This document shows positions 1 to 5,561 of a DNA stretch of 5,590 bases, one piece after another (position 1 is the first letter of the stretch; every line of letters begins with the position of its first letter). Both the position numbers and the translations under genes were made by a program. The DNA comes from Ruminococcus sp. UBA4385 (lineage in GTDB: Bacteria > Bacillota_A > Clostridia > Oscillospirales > Ruminococcaceae): assembly GCA_002391065.1 (NCBI GenBank), contig DGRP01000029.1, positions 1 to 5,590 on the forward strand, in the 5' to 3' direction. The notes below the pieces were generated by a model. It was not told where the DNA came from. It worked only from the letters and a program-made list of their open reading frames with translations, and did not search any database.

Positions 1-204
1 CTCTGTGCATCAGATGCGCCGTCCAGAGGCGTTAGCCGTGGGTCGTGCGGTATTGCCTTAAACAAGAGCATAACAATGTCAAAGGCTGTCAAGGCGATAG
101 ACCCGAACGCTGAGGGCTTTGGGCCTGCTCTGTTCGGCTACACCGCCTTTACAAGCTTCGCAGGCGGTGCAGCTATGCTTGCACGAAGAAAAAAGAAGAG
201 CTGA
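1..204 (+). CDS. C-terminal end of a probable surface-anchored protein (5' end outside window)
   Basis: The frame is open from the first base to a TGA at 202-204, giving 67 residues of a gene that begins upstream. The last ~30 residues are a glycine/alanine/phenylalanine-rich hydrophobic stretch (GFGPALFGYTAFTSFAGG) followed by a short basic tail (ARRKKKS). This hydrophobic-plus-basic ending is typical of Gram-positive proteins held at the membrane or presented to a sortase. No LPXTG-like pentapeptide is visible; the equivalent place reads DPNAEG. The first ~35 residues show no recognisable domain. The minus strand also has a short open stretch here, but it has no ribosome binding site and no start giving a convincing protein. 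No clear terminator separates this gene from the next, though the following gene has its own promoter. The reading frame is moderately supported; the surface role is inferred only from the tail. Confidence 0.42.
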   Translation, partial: LCASDAPSRGVSRGSCGIALNKSITMSKAVKAIDPNAEGFGPALFGYTAFTSFAGGAAMLARRKKKS

Positions 205-268
205 GAATTTACAAATATTGTATTCACATTATGTTCTTTAATATTTGATAGAATAAAATCGTTATGTA

Positions 269-277
269 TGCTATAAT
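269..277 (+). promoter_or_regulatory. Extended -10 promoter for the EAL gene
   Basis: A perfect TATAAT at 272-277 is preceded by TGC at 269-271, which makes an extended -10 (TGnTATAAT) for the housekeeping sigma factor. No good -35 lies at 16-18 nt; the nearest candidate, TTGATA at 245-250, is 21 nt away. That is consistent with an extended -10 promoter. Transcription would start near 284, leaving a leader of about 24 nt that holds only the ribosome binding site. Confidence 0.68.
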
Positions 278-307
278 TACCAAAAGCTCTGCAAAAGGAG
301 GATAACT

Positions 308-2386
308 ATGGCGAATAAGGCAGTAAAGCTTCTGAATGAATATTTTGAAAAGGTATACTCCGCAGACACTACATCAAAATTTAATGCTCTGTGCAAGGAG
401 TACTCTCAGCTTATCCCAATGGCTGACCCCGACGCTGAAACTGCAAAGCTCATGGAAAACATTTTTGAAGCTATGTCGCATATACTTTCCCCGGAAAGGA
501 AGCATAACACCGGAAAAGAGCGCCTTTCCGATACTGAGAAGAAAGAAATGGACATGGTTCAGAGACTTATTGACATGAACCTCTTTACTTATCATTTCCA
601 GCCAATAGTTCGTGCCGACACGGGAGAGATCTATTCCTATGAGGCTCTTATGAGAGCAGGAGATATAACAGAGATCACTCCGTTTCATATACTGAAGTAT
701 TCCGAGCTTACCGACAGGCTTGATGAGATAGAAAAGTATACCTTCCTTAATGTACTTCATTTTATGAAGACTAACCCTGAGCTTTTCAGGGATAAGCTTG
801 TTTTCATTAACAGTATGCCAAGCGTTCACATCGACAGTGACAGTCAGGCTGAGATAGAAAGGCTCTTGTCCGAGCTTTCGGATAAGGTCGTTGTTGAGAT
901 GACCGAAAACTCCGAATATGATGACGATGACCTCAATGACATCAAGCGCAGGTATTTCAGGCTTAATATCCCGATAGCCATTGATGACTACGGCACAGGC
1001 TACTCGAATATCAGCAATCTTCTGAGATACACCCCGAACTACGTTAAAATTGACCGTTCTCTCATCAGCGGTATTCAGGATAACCCGAACAAAAAGCACT
1101 TTGTAAGGGAGATAATCGACTTCTGCCACGATAACGGCATTATGGCTCTTGCCGAGGGCGTTGAAACGTCAGAGGAGCTTCGTACTGTTATACTGCTCGG
1201 TGCTGACCTTATACAGGGCTTCTACACTGCAAGACCCTCTGCCGAGGTTATTCAGTCGCTGACCTATGAACTGAAGGCTGAAATAAAAGCCCACCAGCAG
1301 GAGCGTCAGAACGGCAGACGTCTCAGAATGTATACCGCTGAAAACGGAGAGCACGTCTCTCTTGAAAGGCTTGAAAAAGACGGCTACAGCTGTATCCGCA
1401 TTGGCTCGGACTACACATGGGGAAATGTCACGGTAAGCGGCTCTGCAAGCCCCGATTCGGCGCTTCATATTGAGGTCGCTGAAAGCTTCAGCGGACAGAT
1501 AACCCTCGAAAATGCCACACTTTCAAACCTGACCGAAAGCCCCTGCATTGATATAGGCTCGGACTGCGATGTAAGCCTTTTGCTTATCGGTGTAAACAAG
1601 CTTGTAAACAGCGGTATCCGTGTACATGAAAGCGCATCATTCACCCTTAAAGGCAAGGGAAACCTCGATATAGCTCTCGGAAGCTCCGACTACTACGGCA
1701 TCGGAAACGACAAAGCTTCTCGTCACGGCACACTCATTTTCAATCAGGACGGAACAGTCAGCATTCGCGCTGACAGCCATGCAGGTGTGCTTATAGGCTC
1801 GGGACTCGGCGGTAAAATCAGCATACAGAGGGGCAGATACATTCTTAAAGGCAACGGAAGCATCAATGTCTGCGTAGGCTCACTTGACGGCGATACAAGA
1901 GTTGAGCTTCACGGCTGTGACTTTGAGGGCACTGCTCTCGGTGCTGTCGGAGTGGTGATCGGCTCTATGAACGGCTCTGCGGATATCCATGCGATATACT
2001 CAAGTGTCAAGTGCATTTCGTCAAGCCAGCTATCTGCCTCGATCGGAACAATAGAGGGCAAAAGCGCAAAGCTTCATGCAGAGAGCGTAAGCATAGAATC
2101 TAAGAGCAGCGCTGATGCACTCACTTCCTTCGGTGCGCTCAATGGTCTCTCAGATATAAGGATCGAACGCTCCTCTGTCAAGGCAGAGGCCGAGGGCGCA
2201 AAGGCGCTCATATTCGGAAGCCATCAGAACGGCGCTAAGCTCACACTTACTGATGTTGATATCTCGGCATCAATTTCAACCGAGCACGCAGCCTACATTA
2301 TTGCGGAAAAATCCGATATACACACCTCGGGCGGAAGATACCGCTTTACTATCAACGGCAGCGAAGCCAGCGGGCCTATACACTGA
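308..2386 (+). CDS. EAL-domain c-di-GMP phosphodiesterase fused to a C-terminal beta-helix-like repeat domain
   Basis: Predicted to hydrolyse cyclic di-GMP to pGpG in the cytoplasm. Residues 1-80 are a mostly helical N-terminus I do not recognise. Residues ~83-325 form an EAL domain with every expected catalytic element: the EAL motif (YEALMR, Glu112), Asn168 (FINSMP), Glu197 (VEMTE), Asp226-Asp227 (DDYGTGYSN), Lys247 (KIDR), Glu283 (AEGVE) and Gln303 (QGFYTARP). It should therefore be active rather than a degenerate c-di-GMP receptor. Residues ~340-692 are rich in Gly, Ser, Ile and Val and carry IGS-type motifs spaced about 28 residues apart, as in a right-handed parallel beta-helix; clostridial carbohydrate-binding beta-helices of the Cthe_2159 kind are the closest comparison I can make. 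No signal peptide or membrane segment is visible. The start is set by AAAGGAGG at 294-301, 6 nt before ATG. The gene appears monocistronic and converges on the STAS gene. The EAL call is firm; the fold and role of the C-terminus are inferred. Confidence 0.95.
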   Translation: MANKAVKLLNEYFEKVYSADTTSKFNALCKEYSQLIPMADPDAETAKLMENIFEAMSHILSPERKHNTGKERLSDTEKKEMDMVQRLIDMNLFTYHFQPIVRADTGEIYSYEALMRAGDITEITPFHILKYSELTDRLDEIEKYTFLNVLHFMKTNPELFRDKLVFINSMPSVHIDSDSQAEIERLLSELSDKVVVEMTENSEYDDDDLNDIKRRYFRLNIPIAIDDYGTGYSNISNLLRYTPNYVKIDRSLISGIQDNPNKKHFVREIIDFCHDNGIMALAEGVETSEELRTVILLGADLIQGFYTARPSAEVIQSLTYELKAEIKAHQQERQNGRRLRMYTAENGEHVSLERLEKDGYSCIRIGSDYTWGNVTVSGSASPDSALHIEVAESFSGQITLENATLSNLTESPCIDIGSDCDVSLLLIGVNKLVNSGIRVHESASFTLKGKGNLDIALGSSDYYGIGNDKASRHGTLIFNQDGTVSIRADSHAGVLIGSGLGGKISIQRGRYILKGNGSINVCVGSLDGDTRVELHGCDFEGTALGAVGVVIGSMNGSADIHAIYSSVKCISSSQLSASIGTIEGKSAKLHAESVSIESKSSADALTSFGALNGLSDIRIERSSVKAEAEGAKALIFGSHQNGAKLTLTDVDISASISTEHAAYIIAEKSDIHTSGGRYRFTINGSEASGPIH
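1787..2290 (+). repeat. Six degenerate ~28-residue coding repeats (IGS-type coils)
   Basis: In the C-terminus of the EAL protein, a hydrophobic-Gly-(Ser/Thr/Ala) motif recurs with glycines at residues 497, 524, 552, 580, 609 and 637. The spacings are 27, 28, 28, 29 and 28. Each copy continues with a polar/Gly turn (for example GSLDGD, GSMNGS, GTIEGK, GALNGL), then an alternating hydrophobic strand (ISI, VEL, DIHA, AKLH, DIRI, LTL). This is the pattern of stacked coils in a solenoid. Less regular copies occur earlier, at residues 366, 417, 458 and 466. The repeats are diverged in sequence, so they are old rather than a recent tandem expansion. Confidence 0.72.
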
Positions 2387-2419
2387 TATATAAATACCTC
2401 AGACAGTATTTATATATCA
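2384..2419. repeat. 14-bp perfect inverted repeat starting on the EAL stop codon
   Basis: The arms TGATATATAAATAC (2384-2397) and GTATTTATATATCA (2406-2419) are perfectly complementary around the 8-nt loop CTCAGACA. The left arm starts with the TGA stop codon of the EAL gene. The stem is almost entirely A-T and no T-run follows on the plus strand, so it is a poor intrinsic terminator. It could be a 3'-end mRNA hairpin or a protein-binding palindrome. Confidence 0.7.
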
Positions 2420-2425
2420 TATTAA

Positions 2426-2443
2426 AATACCATATATAGTATT
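2426..2443. repeat. Second short inverted repeat (AATAC-N8-GTATT)
   Basis: AATAC at 2426-2430 and GTATT at 2439-2443 are complementary around the 8-nt loop CATATATA. The geometry, AATAC-8 nt-GTATT, is identical to the core of the inverted repeat just upstream (2393-2410). The stem is short and AT-rich; a function is not evident. Confidence 0.4.
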
Positions 2444-2456
2444 CAGATATAAAAAA

Positions 2457-2492
2457 CTGCCCGAAAGGACAAGTCTTTCGGACAGCTTTTTT
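2457..2492. terminator. Bidirectional intrinsic terminator between the convergent EAL and STAS genes
   Basis: The 11-bp arms CTGCCCGAAAG (2457-2467) and CTTTCGGACAG (2475-2485) flank a 7-nt loop. On the plus strand a T-run follows (2487-2492); on the minus strand the A-run at 2451-2456 supplies the T-run. The single imperfect position (2460/2482) is a C-A mismatch in the plus-strand RNA but a G-U wobble in the minus-strand RNA, so the hairpin is better paired for the STAS transcript. It lies immediately after the STAS stop codon. Confidence 0.88.
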
Positions 2493-2495
2493 CTT

Positions 2496-2801
2496 TTATG
2501 CAGGCTTTACATTCATGATCTGTGTGAAGCCTGTGGTTTCAAGTATTTCCAGAACTATGGGTGATACATTTACAATGGACAAAGGCTGTTCGTATCTTGT
2601 GCCGACCTGCAAAAGCACCCTGAGCCCTGCACTGGATATATACTCAAGCTTCTTCGCATCAAACAGGGGCGCTGTATCAGAGCACTTTTCCAGTACATCA
2701 AAGACAGCCTTTCTAACCTCTTCGACATTGTTCATATCTATTCTTCCCGACAATGAAATCGTCAGCTTTCCGCTTTCAAAAACCGAATCAACATTCTGCA
2801 T
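2496..2801 (-). CDS. STAS-domain protein, anti-sigma factor antagonist type (SpoIIAA/RsbV-like)
   Basis: A 101-residue protein made of a single STAS domain, the usual length for this family. The N-terminal strand region (LTISLSGRIDMNNVEEVRK, residues 13-31) fits the conserved STAS opening. The switch motif YISSAGLRVLL (residues 54-64) is the signature, with Ser57 at the position that SpoIIAA-like proteins have phosphorylated by an anti-sigma kinase. In known systems the unphosphorylated protein binds the anti-sigma factor and frees a sigma factor; STAS proteins also serve in other partner-switching circuits. No partner kinase, phosphatase or sigma factor lies in this window, so the partner is unknown. 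Its position between c-di-GMP making and breaking enzymes is suggestive only. The start is fixed by AAAGGAG (complement of 2809-2815), 7 nt before ATG. It is transcribed alone from its own promoter and ends at the shared terminator. It is cytoplasmic, with no membrane segment. Confidence 0.93.
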   Translation of the reverse strand: MQNVDSVFESGKLTISLSGRIDMNNVEEVRKAVFDVLEKCSDTAPLFDAKKLEYISSAGLRVLLQVGTRYEQPLSIVNVSPIVLEILETTGFTQIMNVKPA

Positions 2802-2819
2802 AGCTGTTCTCCTTTCGTT

Positions 2820-2849
2820 TTAACCGCCTCAGACTTAACCGTCTCAGAC
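2820..2849. repeat. Tandem 15-nt direct repeat in the STAS leader
   Basis: TTAACCGCCTCAGAC (2820-2834) is followed directly by TTAACCGTCTCAGAC (2835-2849), matching at 14 of 15 positions. The second unit with its flank forms a near-perfect palindrome, CCGTCT-C-AGACGG (2839-2851). The pair lies between the predicted STAS transcription start (~2856) and the ribosome binding site. It could act as an operator for a repressor or as a small leader-RNA hairpin. Confidence 0.7.
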
Positions 2850-2862
2850 GGAACTCACTATT

Positions 2863-2891
2863 ATTATGCATTATTTTGTCGGATTTGTCAA
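2863..2891 (-). promoter_or_regulatory. Promoter of the STAS gene
   Basis: Read on the minus strand, a perfect -35 TTGACA (complement of 2886-2891) is followed after 17 nt by the -10 CATAAT (complement of 2863-2868; 5 of 6 matches to consensus). This is a strong housekeeping-type promoter. Transcription would start near 2856, giving a leader of ~55 nt that contains the 15-nt direct repeat. Confidence 0.8.
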
Positions 2892-2935
2892 TAGGAAAGT
2901 TTTTTTGAAAATTATTGAAAAATTATTTAAAAGAC

Positions 2936-2964
2936 TTGAAATCATTATTAATATATGTTATAAT
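2936..2964 (+). promoter_or_regulatory. Promoter of the diguanylate cyclase-esterase unit
   Basis: The -35 TTGAAA (2936-2941) and a perfect -10 TATAAT (2959-2964) are separated by 17 nt. The DNA just upstream (2897-2932) is rich in A and T runs and could act as an UP element. Transcription would start near 2971. The ~55-nt leader is too short for a c-di-GMP riboswitch and none is seen. Confidence 0.83.
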
Positions 2965-3025
2965 ATGTAAATAAGTATAGTGTACGTTTAACTAAACCCA
3001 GTAATTATTTTAGGAGTATCTCATT

Positions 3026-4750
3026 ATGAATGAAAACAAGCGTAAAAGCCTGACATTTGTCAACCTTGCACTTGCGCTCGCAAATGACTATAAAACGCTG
3101 TATGTTATCAGCTCAGATGATGACAGCTATATTGAGTATGCTCCTCACGGCGACGATAAGGAGCTTGTTCCTGTTTCCAGCGGTGATGATTTCTACAGCG
3201 ATTCAATAAAAAATGCAAGGGAGCAGGTCTGGCCTGCTGATCTTGAGTTTTTTCTTAATGCAATTAGCAAGGAGGCTGTTGTCAGCGCTCTTCAGGACGG
3301 AAAATCTTTCTCTCTGAACTACCGTCTGAATATAAACGGTGTACCCCGCTACTATTTTCTTAAAACTATACGTGCTACCGACAGAAGCATAGTTATCGGC
3401 GTTCAGGACATTGACAAACAGAAGCGCCGTGAGCTTGAAAATGAAGCTGTCAGCAGAACCTATTCGGAGATCGCAGATTCTCTTGCAAGCCTGTTTGAGG
3501 TTATCTACCATGTTGATATTTCTACGGGGCGTTATACTGAGTACAGCTCCAGCGAGAGCTATGCGGAGCTTGGTCTTAGCAGCAGCGGAGCTGACTTTTT
3601 CCGCAAGGCGCAGGAGGATATTGTCCGTGTTGTACATAAGGATGATAAGGAAATGGTGGTTCAGCGCTTTGACCGTGAAAGCCTTATAAAAGACCTTCGG
3701 GAAGAGGGCTCGGTTCAGCTGACTTACAGACAGGTGCTTGATAACAGGATACAGTATGTGCAGATGCTTGCCTTTTTCAAGAAAGACAACGAGGAGCGCC
3801 TTGTAGTTGCTGTCAGGAACATTGACCAGCAGATGCGCAATGAGCAGAGGCTCAGACAGCAGAGCCGTGATTTCAGCGATATGGCTATGGCTCTGGCTCA
3901 GCAGTATGAGGTCATTTACAGGGTAGACCTGAACACAAATGAATATTTTGAATACACCTCAAGCACGCAGTTTGCTCGTCTGGAGCTGGGTACTGTCGGG
4001 AAGGATTTCTTTGCCGAAGCAGCAGAGAACATGAAGCACGAAATCTACAGCGAGGATCTGCCCATGATGCAGATGTCAATGAAAAAGGAAAACCTGATTG
4101 AAAGCCTCGGCGTTTCGGGAAAGGTGTTCTTTAACTACAGGCAGATAATTGATAACAGACCTCAGTATGTGTCTTTGTATGCGGTCAGACCGAGCGATGA
4201 CTCAGACCATATCATTATAGCTGTTGCAAACATTGATGCCGCAAAGCGAATGGAGCTTCAGTACAGAAACGCAGTTGACCTTGCAAACCGTGACGCTCTT
4301 ACCGAGGTCAAGAACAAGAGAGCCTATGCCCAGTGTGAAATGGAGCTCGACAATCAGATATATGCAGGAAAAATATCTGGGTTCTCAATCGTTATCTGCG
4401 ACCTGAACGGTCTGAAAAATGTAAATGACACACTCGGACACAAGGCAGGAGATGACTTTATCAAAAGCGGCTGCAAATACATCTGCGACACCTTTGACCA
4501 CAGCCCTGTTTTCCGTATCGGCGGAGATGAGTTTGCGATAATCGTCAAGGGCAGAGATTTTGAGCGCCGTGATGAGCTTATGGAGCGTTTCAGAACGATC
4601 ATGAACGAGAACAAGCAGAAGGGCCTTGTGACAGTTGCCTGCGGTATCTCCGACTTTGACCCTGTCAGGGATATGAGAGTGCAGGACGTTTTCGAGCGTG
4701 CCGATGCACTGATGTACGAGAACAAGAAGTTTCTGAAAGCCGGAAACTGA
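3026..4750 (+). CDS. Diguanylate cyclase with three tandem PAS-like modules and a C-terminal GGDEF domain
   Basis: Predicted to make cyclic di-GMP from two GTP in the cytoplasm; 574 residues with no signal peptide or membrane segment. Residues ~11-410 are three related sensor-like modules. Residues ~412-572 are a GGDEF domain with the expected opening RDALTEVKNKRAY (422-434), metal-binding Asp459 in DLNGLKNVND, an intact GGDEF active site (499-503, in FRIGGDEF), and the closing ADALMYENKK (559-568). The usual allosteric inhibitory RxxD site, five residues before GGDEF, is absent: the tetrapeptide there is FDHS. Product inhibition through that site is therefore not expected. The modules have a PAS-like pattern of aromatic, charged and hydrophobic residues, but I cannot name their ligand. 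The start is set by AGGAG at 3012-3016, 9 nt before ATG. The gene is divergent from the STAS gene and its stop is 1 nt before the esterase start. The cyclase call is firm; the PAS assignment is likely but not certain. Confidence 0.94.
   Translation: MNENKRKSLTFVNLALALANDYKTLYVISSDDDSYIEYAPHGDDKELVPVSSGDDFYSDSIKNAREQVWPADLEFFLNAISKEAVVSALQDGKSFSLNYRLNINGVPRYYFLKTIRATDRSIVIGVQDIDKQKRRELENEAVSRTYSEIADSLASLFEVIYHVDISTGRYTEYSSSESYAELGLSSSGADFFRKAQEDIVRVVHKDDKEMVVQRFDRESLIKDLREEGSVQLTYRQVLDNRIQYVQMLAFFKKDNEERLVVAVRNIDQQMRNEQRLRQQSRDFSDMAMALAQQYEVIYRVDLNTNEYFEYTSSTQFARLELGTVGKDFFAEAAENMKHEIYSEDLPMMQMSMKKENLIESLGVSGKVFFNYRQIIDNRPQYVSLYAVRPSDDSDHIIIAVANIDAAKRMELQYRNAVDLANRDALTEVKNKRAYAQCEMELDNQIYAGKISGFSIVICDLNGLKNVNDTLGHKAGDDFIKSGCKYICDTFDHSPVFRIGGDEFAIIVKGRDFERRDELMERFRTIMNENKQKGLVTVACGISDFDPVRDMRVQDVFERADALMYENKKFLKAGN
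3056..4255 (+). repeat. Three tandem homologous sensor modules of ~137 residues (coding)
   Basis: Within the cyclase, each module opens with a motif of the LYVISSDDDSYIEY / FEVIYHVDISTGRYTEY / YEVIYRVDLNTNEYFEY kind. Each then has a central Asp-rich helix and a YR-x-x-DNR-x-QYV-like strand pair, and closes with VGVQDID / VAVRNID / IAVANID. The closing Asp lies at residues 130, 267 and 404, exactly 137 apart both times. The opening aromatic residue of modules 2 and 3 (157, 294) is also 137 apart. Module 1 is the most diverged, with its opening shifted by about 2 residues and GVPRYY in place of DNRxQYV. Modules 2 and 3 look like the more recent duplication. Confidence 0.8.
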
Positions 4751-4751
4751 T

Positions 4752-5561
4752 ATGAACAAATACAGAGATATACTCGCAGAGAAAGCGTCGGAGAGCGTGC
4801 TTGAAAAAAGAGCTTCCGTCAGCTATTCTGCTTTCAGAAAATACAGCTACTACTCACGGACAGCACAGCGTGAGACCCCTGTAAATGTACTCCTGCCTGC
4901 CGAAACGGAAGAGGGCAGACGCTATCCTGTGCTCTACATTCTGCACGGCTACTGGTGCGATGAAAACTGGATGAGCGACGAGAGGGTGCATATCCCCGAA
5001 ATGCTTGCAAACCTCACCGCTGATGGCTCTGCCGAGCAGATGATAATTGTATGTCCGTACATCTATTGCAGTAAGGATAAGCCTCGCTGTACCGCTATGG
5101 ACTATGAGAACTCCTCAGCCTATGATAACTTCATCAATGACCTGAATACTGACCTTATGCCCTTTATTGAAAACACCTTTCCTGTCCTGACCGACCGTGA
5201 AAGCACTGCCATAACAGGCTTTTCAATGGGCGGAAGAGAAGCACTTTTTATAGGGCTCAGTCAGCCTGAGCGCTTCGGCTATATAGGTGCTGTCTGCCCC
5301 GCCCCCGGGCTTGTAAGAGGTACAGAGGATCCATTTAATCTGGAGAACGAAGACCTTCGCTTTGAGCACGATGCCCCGAAGGTGCTTCTTCTGAGCGCCG
5401 CCGTCGGAGACCCTGTAGTCAGGGGCTGCCCCGAGCTTTATCACAGGCTCTTCACCGAGAACGGCACAGAGCATATCTGGCATCACATTCACGGCACAGG
5501 CCATGATGCAGACAGCGTTATACCTCACCTGTATAACTTTTTAAGAATGATATTCCGATAA
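4752..5561 (+). CDS. Alpha/beta-hydrolase esterase (putative esterase, esterase D/CE1-like family)
   Basis: A 269-residue serine esterase of the PF00756 type, a family that includes S-formylglutathione hydrolases, tributyrin esterases and acetyl-xylan or feruloyl esterases. The family opening (VNVLLPAETEEGRRYPVLY, residues 44-62) leads into the oxyanion region LHGYWCDENW (64-73). The nucleophile elbow is GFSMGG with Ser158. Asp220 (VGDP) and His251 (HGTGHD) fit the rest of the triad. No signal peptide is present, so it should act inside the cell, perhaps on acylated sugars or oligosaccharides taken up from plant material; the substrate is inferred and not shown. ATG lies 1 nt after the cyclase stop, with only a weak GGAAA before it inside the cyclase 3' end, suggesting translational coupling and one transcript. 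A terminator follows the stop directly. Confidence 0.9.
   Translation: MNKYRDILAEKASESVLEKRASVSYSAFRKYSYYSRTAQRETPVNVLLPAETEEGRRYPVLYILHGYWCDENWMSDERVHIPEMLANLTADGSAEQMIIVCPYIYCSKDKPRCTAMDYENSSAYDNFINDLNTDLMPFIENTFPVLTDRESTAITGFSMGGREALFIGLSQPERFGYIGAVCPAPGLVRGTEDPFNLENEDLRFEHDAPKVLLLSAAVGDPVVRGCPELYHRLFTENGTEHIWHHIHGTGHDADSVIPHLYNFLRMIFR

Noticed and set aside
1..135. Minus-strand open stretch at the window start as an alternative gene
   Set aside because: It is short, begins after a stop, has no ribosome binding site and yields no recognisable protein. The plus frame ends with a plausible anchor-like tail.
212..247. Inverted repeat CAAATATT ... AATATTTG as a terminator of the first gene
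   Set aside because: The 8-bp stem is all A-T except one pair, the loop is 20 nt and there is no T-run, so it would be too weak to terminate transcription.
374..1129. A 251-codon open frame on the minus strand
   Set aside because: It lies entirely antisense to the EAL gene, over its most conserved catalytic motifs, and its translation shows no recognisable domain. It is a shadow of the real gene.
2515..2823. A 102-codon open frame on the plus strand opposite the STAS gene
   Set aside because: The minus-strand frame has the STAS signature, a good ribosome binding site and a promoter. The plus-strand frame has none of these.
2965..3025. Possible c-di-GMP riboswitch in front of the cyclase gene
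   Set aside because: The leader from the predicted start to the ATG is only about 55 nt, too short for either known c-di-GMP riboswitch class, and no matching stem arrangement is seen.
4354..4759. Two overlapping minus-strand open frames opposite the GGDEF domain
   Set aside because: They are antisense to a region with a clear GGDEF signature, and neither shows a family motif or a convincing ribosome binding site.
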